A DNA stretch of 34,857 nt from NCBI GenBank assembly GCA_964577985.1, contig CAZOAR010000029.1:1-34857 (forward strand), written 5' to 3'. The translations under genes were made by a program, and so were the position numbers. The notes below the pieces were generated by a model. That model was not told the origin of the DNA, ran no database searches, and saw only the letters and a list, made by a program, of their open reading frames with translations. Each line of letters begins with the position of its first letter. The first letter of the stretch is position 1. The stretch is from CAZOAR01 sp964577985 (lineage in GTDB: Bacteria; Gemmatimonadota; CAZMKB01; CAZNLH01). Shown here one piece after another: positions 32,157 to 34,857 of the stretch.

Positions 32157-34304
32157 CTACTTTCCCATGACCATTTTGCGTGTGTGCCGCTGGCCGGCGC
32201 TCTCGAGGCGGCAGATGTAGACTCCTGAGGATACCGGTATTTCCCTGGCGTCAGTGCCGTTCCAGTGTACTACATGTTCCCCCGCCTGCAGCCGATCTTC
32301 GATCAGAGTATTGACAAGTCGACCCCTTATGTCATATACCGACAGTCTGACATCTGCTCCCTCGCTGAGAGCGAAGCGGATGTTCGTGCTCGGGTTGAAC
32401 GGGTTAGGTGTGTTCTGCATCAGTGCGGTAGCACTGGGGATGGCTGTATCATCGCTCTCGCTCCCGGTCCTCGTTGATTCGTTCAGATAGATGTACACGA
32501 CCAGCGGCATATCGAATCTGAAGCTGTCGACATAGGCACTGCGGATGGTGAGCCTGAGCATGTGGTATCCGGGATCGAGCCCCCTGGTATCCCAGATGCC
32601 CAGCGTGTCCTGGTAGACTGAACCGTTCACGGAATCGATTCGCGCCCACTCCGCGGACAGCGGGTCTACGCCGGCTGCGTGATCGAGGAGATAGTGGTCC
32701 ATGTGGAGTTGATTGTATGGACCCGGTGTCATGAGAGCCGTTCCGGTGACCGGGATATCCGAATTGACTGCCGGCGCCGATGGGAGCCCGACGAACGATT
32801 CGATGGTAAGGCCGGTGTCGAGGACCGAGGGGCGCATTACCGGGACGCTGTTGAGAAACATCACCACGGCCGCCCCGTCTATCGAGACACTGGACGAGGG
32901 GAAGCTTGTGCCGAAAAAGAGCATCAGCGAGCGGTTCCGTGCTATGACCTGTGTCAGCATCGATGAGAAGGACGTGACGAGCTCGGCACGGGTCTCGGTC
33001 ATGACATGCCCCCCCATCCCGTCACAGATCGAGTTGTAGATGTCGGTCCGCGAAGAATCATTGGCCATGATCTCTCCGAAGATGTCATTCTCCATCCTCA
33101 GAATGGTTGAGCCGAACGGGTAGAGGTTCCAGGCACCCACATGCGTATTCAAGAGCCTCAGCGTCCTGTCGGGCAGATCGAGCGTGTAATCGGGATAGTC
33201 GGTGTCATCGACGAGCCCTTCGACACGTATGGTGTCGCCGATACCTTCCCAGAAAATGATGCCGAGCGACACGATATCCGAGTTTTCGACCGCCAGCGCG
33301 GTCTCCTCGGAGCAGAGTAGGCCGGTAAGCACGTTCGACGTGCTGTCTATCGAGAAATGATAATCTATCCCGCTGACAGAGGGTGTAGGGAACTCCCAGT
33401 GTGTGATCATCGTGTCCCGCAGTGGAGCCTCGAAAGTCCCTCCCGACGAATCGGGGAATGTGATCCACGCGATAGCGCTGTCGCAGTTCGAGATCGCCAT
33501 ACTCGACCGCTCCATCGGGATGAACTCACCCGGTCTTGTGCAGTTGGACAGATCAAACGAGGCATCCTCTACGAGCAATGAAGTGATGGCACCGTGTGGG
33601 AATGAGCAATTGTCTATGCGCACCGACGCGTTGCCTGCGCCAGCCAGGCTCCAGTTCTGCCCGTTAAAGGTGACCTCGGCCTGATTGATCTCAAATCGGG
33701 CGCTGTCCATCACCAGACAGCGGTACTGAAGACGGAATTCCTCCGGCACGTTGAAACTGCCGCCATTGACAAGCATCCGGCCACCCTGTTGGATGGTCAT
33801 GTCGCCGACCAGCGTGAAACCGGCCCCTTCCACGCGCAACTCCCCCTGGTTGACTATGCAGACATCGCCGCGGATCGTCGTGTCCTGATCGATAACTACG
33901 ATCTCATCAGGCGAATCGTCGCCGACGATTAAGATATCTCCGGCGCCGCAGGGCCCGGCCATCGCGTCCGGGTTCTCCCGGAATCGTCGGACCTGGTCCA
34001 GGATGTTGAATATGTCTCTGCCCACGCGGGGAGTGGGATTCCCGGCTGGTTGGATCCGGGGAGCGCCAACCATACCCGCCGGGAGTGGGTGGCTCCAGTC
34101 GAGGGAGAAAGGCCACCGCCGATGGGTGACCGGATCCGACCGGTAGACGATTGTGGGGAGTATGATCTCCGTGCTGTCGTCGAGGGGGGGGCTGTTGTTC
34201 CAGTGAGGTGACGCGGCCTCGGACGCTGTTCCACCGCGGGACAATGTCACTGACGCGAGCATTCCAAACAGCATGAGGCAAAGGGTCTTCTTATCCACAG
34301 CCAT
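32157..34304 (-). CDS. Secreted beta-helix-like protein with T9SS sorting tail
   Basis: The 715-residue product starts at ATG 34304 behind AGAGGTG. It has a signal peptide ('KTLCLMLFGMLASVTLSRGG') and a long middle region (about 125-490) of short repeated beta-strand turns ('GDVCIVNQGELRVEGAGFTL', 'GDMTIQQGGRMLVNGGSF', 'MDSARFEINQAEVTFNG'), typical of right-handed parallel beta-helices. An Ig-like part follows, then a T9SS type A tail ('NTPNPFNPSTNI', 'VYDIRGRLVNTL', 'SSGVYICRLES', 'RKMVMGK'). Beta-helix proteins often bind or cleave polysaccharides, but no catalytic set is recognised. It converges with the DsrE-like gene over 112 nt in which I see no clear terminator. Confidence 0.85.
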   Translation of the reverse strand: MAVDKKTLCLMLFGMLASVTLSRGGTASEAASPHWNNSPPLDDSTEIILPTIVYRSDPVTHRRWPFSLDWSHPLPAGMVGAPRIQPAGNPTPRVGRDIFNILDQVRRFRENPDAMAGPCGAGDILIVGDDSPDEIVVIDQDTTIRGDVCIVNQGELRVEGAGFTLVGDMTIQQGGRMLVNGGSFNVPEEFRLQYRCLVMDSARFEINQAEVTFNGQNWSLAGAGNASVRIDNCSFPHGAITSLLVEDASFDLSNCTRPGEFIPMERSSMAISNCDSAIAWITFPDSSGGTFEAPLRDTMITHWEFPTPSVSGIDYHFSIDSTSNVLTGLLCSEETALAVENSDIVSLGIIFWEGIGDTIRVEGLVDDTDYPDYTLDLPDRTLRLLNTHVGAWNLYPFGSTILRMENDIFGEIMANDSSRTDIYNSICDGMGGHVMTETRAELVTSFSSMLTQVIARNRSLMLFFGTSFPSSSVSIDGAAVVMFLNSVPVMRPSVLDTGLTIESFVGLPSAPAVNSDIPVTGTALMTPGPYNQLHMDHYLLDHAAGVDPLSAEWARIDSVNGSVYQDTLGIWDTRGLDPGYHMLRLTIRSAYVDSFRFDMPLVVYIYLNESTRTGSESDDTAIPSATALMQNTPNPFNPSTNIRFALSEGADVRLSVYDIRGRLVNTLIEDRLQAGEHVVHWNGTDAREIPVSSGVYICRLESAGQRHTRKMVMGK

Positions 34305-34386
34305 CGGGGCACCTCTCTAAGGGGTGTTGCACGCACCTGTCACATCCCGATTCACCGGGTGTGATCAATATCCGCTACCACCATTC

Positions 34387-34433
34387 GTGCCGGGTTCTAT
34401 ATTGCCCCGTTTGCAGCATCTTCCGCCCGGCAC
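34387..34433 (-). promoter_or_regulatory. Long-range stem in the leader of the beta-helix gene
   Basis: gtgccggg (34387-34394) and cccggcac (34426-34433) are perfectly complementary 8-mers 31 nt apart, lying between the candidate promoter and the start codon. It could be a regulatory leader structure or chance. Confidence 0.3.
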
Positions 34434-34441
34434 TGGCTTGA

Positions 34442-34470
34442 TATTTACGGGTGATGCCGAGTGTTGTCAA
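34442..34470 (-). promoter_or_regulatory. Candidate promoter for the beta-helix gene
   Basis: On the minus strand, TTGACA (34470-34465), a 17-nt spacer, and TAAATA (34447-34442). The -35 is perfect and the -10 weak; the leader would be about 130 nt. Confidence 0.4.
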
Positions 34471-34516
34471 GCAATACATGTCTCCGACGGCTCGATGTAT
34501 CAGAAAAACCATGTGT

Positions 34517-34718
34517 CGGGGTTTCCCCGGAGATTCTGGTTAAGGATCTATAAAACTTCTCTACTGCCATAGATGATGATCGCATGTAACCCCCGCTCTA
34601 CATGTTATTCCCGCCCTGGATGTCATTCCCGCTTGTCGGGAATCCAATCGCACAATCAGGCCGATTCCGGACAAGCCGGAATGACGCGTAAGAAGTGGGG
34701 CGACTACAACTCACTTCT
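34517..34718 (+). repeat. Composite dispersed repeat, direct unit 1
   Basis: The unit begins cggggtttccccgg, passes through a diverged middle, and contains the full inverted-repeat element 34622-34685 (arms gtcattcccgcttgtcggg and ccggacaagccggaatgac, each a hairpin). The next unit begins 202 nt later. No gene lies in 34305-34857. Confidence 0.8.
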
Positions 34719-34857
34719 CGGGAGTTTCCCCGGAGAATTTGGTTAAATATCCATTAAACCTTTCTGGTGCTACAGATGACTACCACATGCCATTCCGGCC
34801 CCACATGTTATTCCCGCCCTGGATGTCATTCCCGCTTGTCGGGAATCCAATCGCACA
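34719..34857 (+). repeat. Composite dispersed repeat, direct unit 2, cut by the window end
   Basis: It begins cgggagtttccccgg and matches the inverse of 28308-28219 very closely, then enters the gtcattcccgcttgtcggg arm at 34825 and is cut at 34857. Relative to the 28155 copy it has about 18 extra bases (ttattcccgccctggatg) just before that arm, a small direct duplication also present in unit 1. Confidence 0.8.

Noticed and set aside
34517..34857. Possible CRISPR array because of tandem repeats
   Set aside because: Period is about 202 nt, units are composite and diverged, a copy also occurs elsewhere in inverse orientation, and there are no cas genes.

Overview
The window looks like a chromosomal piece of an uncultured Gram-negative bacterium of the FCB/Krumholzibacteriota-Eisenbacteria kind. 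The base for this is indirect. Six genes end in a type IX secretion (T9SS)-like C-terminal tail (a 'NYPNPFNP' motif, then 'DLRGR', then 'SSGIYLY', then a basic end), and there is a PorV/PorQ-type outer-membrane protein and a TonB-dependent receptor with a carboxypeptidase-like N-terminal domain. The DNA is moderately GC-rich by eye. Many genes have AGGAG-type ribosome sites and sigma70-like promoters (TTGACA, 16-17 nt, TATAAT-like). No tRNA, rRNA, CRISPR array, phage gene or transposase was seen.

Layout. (1) 1-2857, plus strand: the end of an unknown gene, then a membrane protein resembling heme-copper oxidase subunit I flanked by ScdA_N/DUF1858-like domains, then an unknown domain fused in frame to an Nfu iron-sulfur carrier; together a plausible Fe-S repair or nitrosative-stress pair. 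(2) 3143-12390, minus strand: a tightly packed operon of TonB-dependent receptor, a 1028-residue secreted protein with one heme-c motif and a T9SS tail, and a PorV-like protein, followed by two tandem paralogous secreted proteins whose C-terminal domains differ. (3) 12498-21386, plus strand: a gene remnant under a strong promoter, a secreted thioredoxin-like T9SS protein, citrate synthase, a GH57 enzyme, an S9 peptidase, and a short glutaredoxin-like gene with an in-frame UGA at the active-site position, best read as a selenoprotein. A minus-strand promoter and terminator between citrate synthase and GH57 bracket a segment with no protein gene. (4) 21513-27938, minus strand: two tandem Asp-box T9SS proteins with matching promoters and leaders, then an AGCS sodium:alanine symporter and a thioredoxin-like [2Fe-2S] ferredoxin. 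(5) 28451-32044, plus strand: thioredoxin reductase, ETF-quinone oxidoreductase and a tandem DsrE-like protein. (6) 32157-34857: a minus-strand T9SS protein of beta-helix type, then composite repeats also found at 28155-28308.

Main themes are surface secretion (cargo, PorV-like partner, receptor) and thiol/iron-sulfur redox (selenoprotein glutaredoxin, thioredoxin reductase, ferredoxin, Nfu, ETF-QO, DsrE). The most notable items are the selenoprotein gene, the orphan minus-strand transcription unit, the domain architecture of the first two genes, and the composite repeats.
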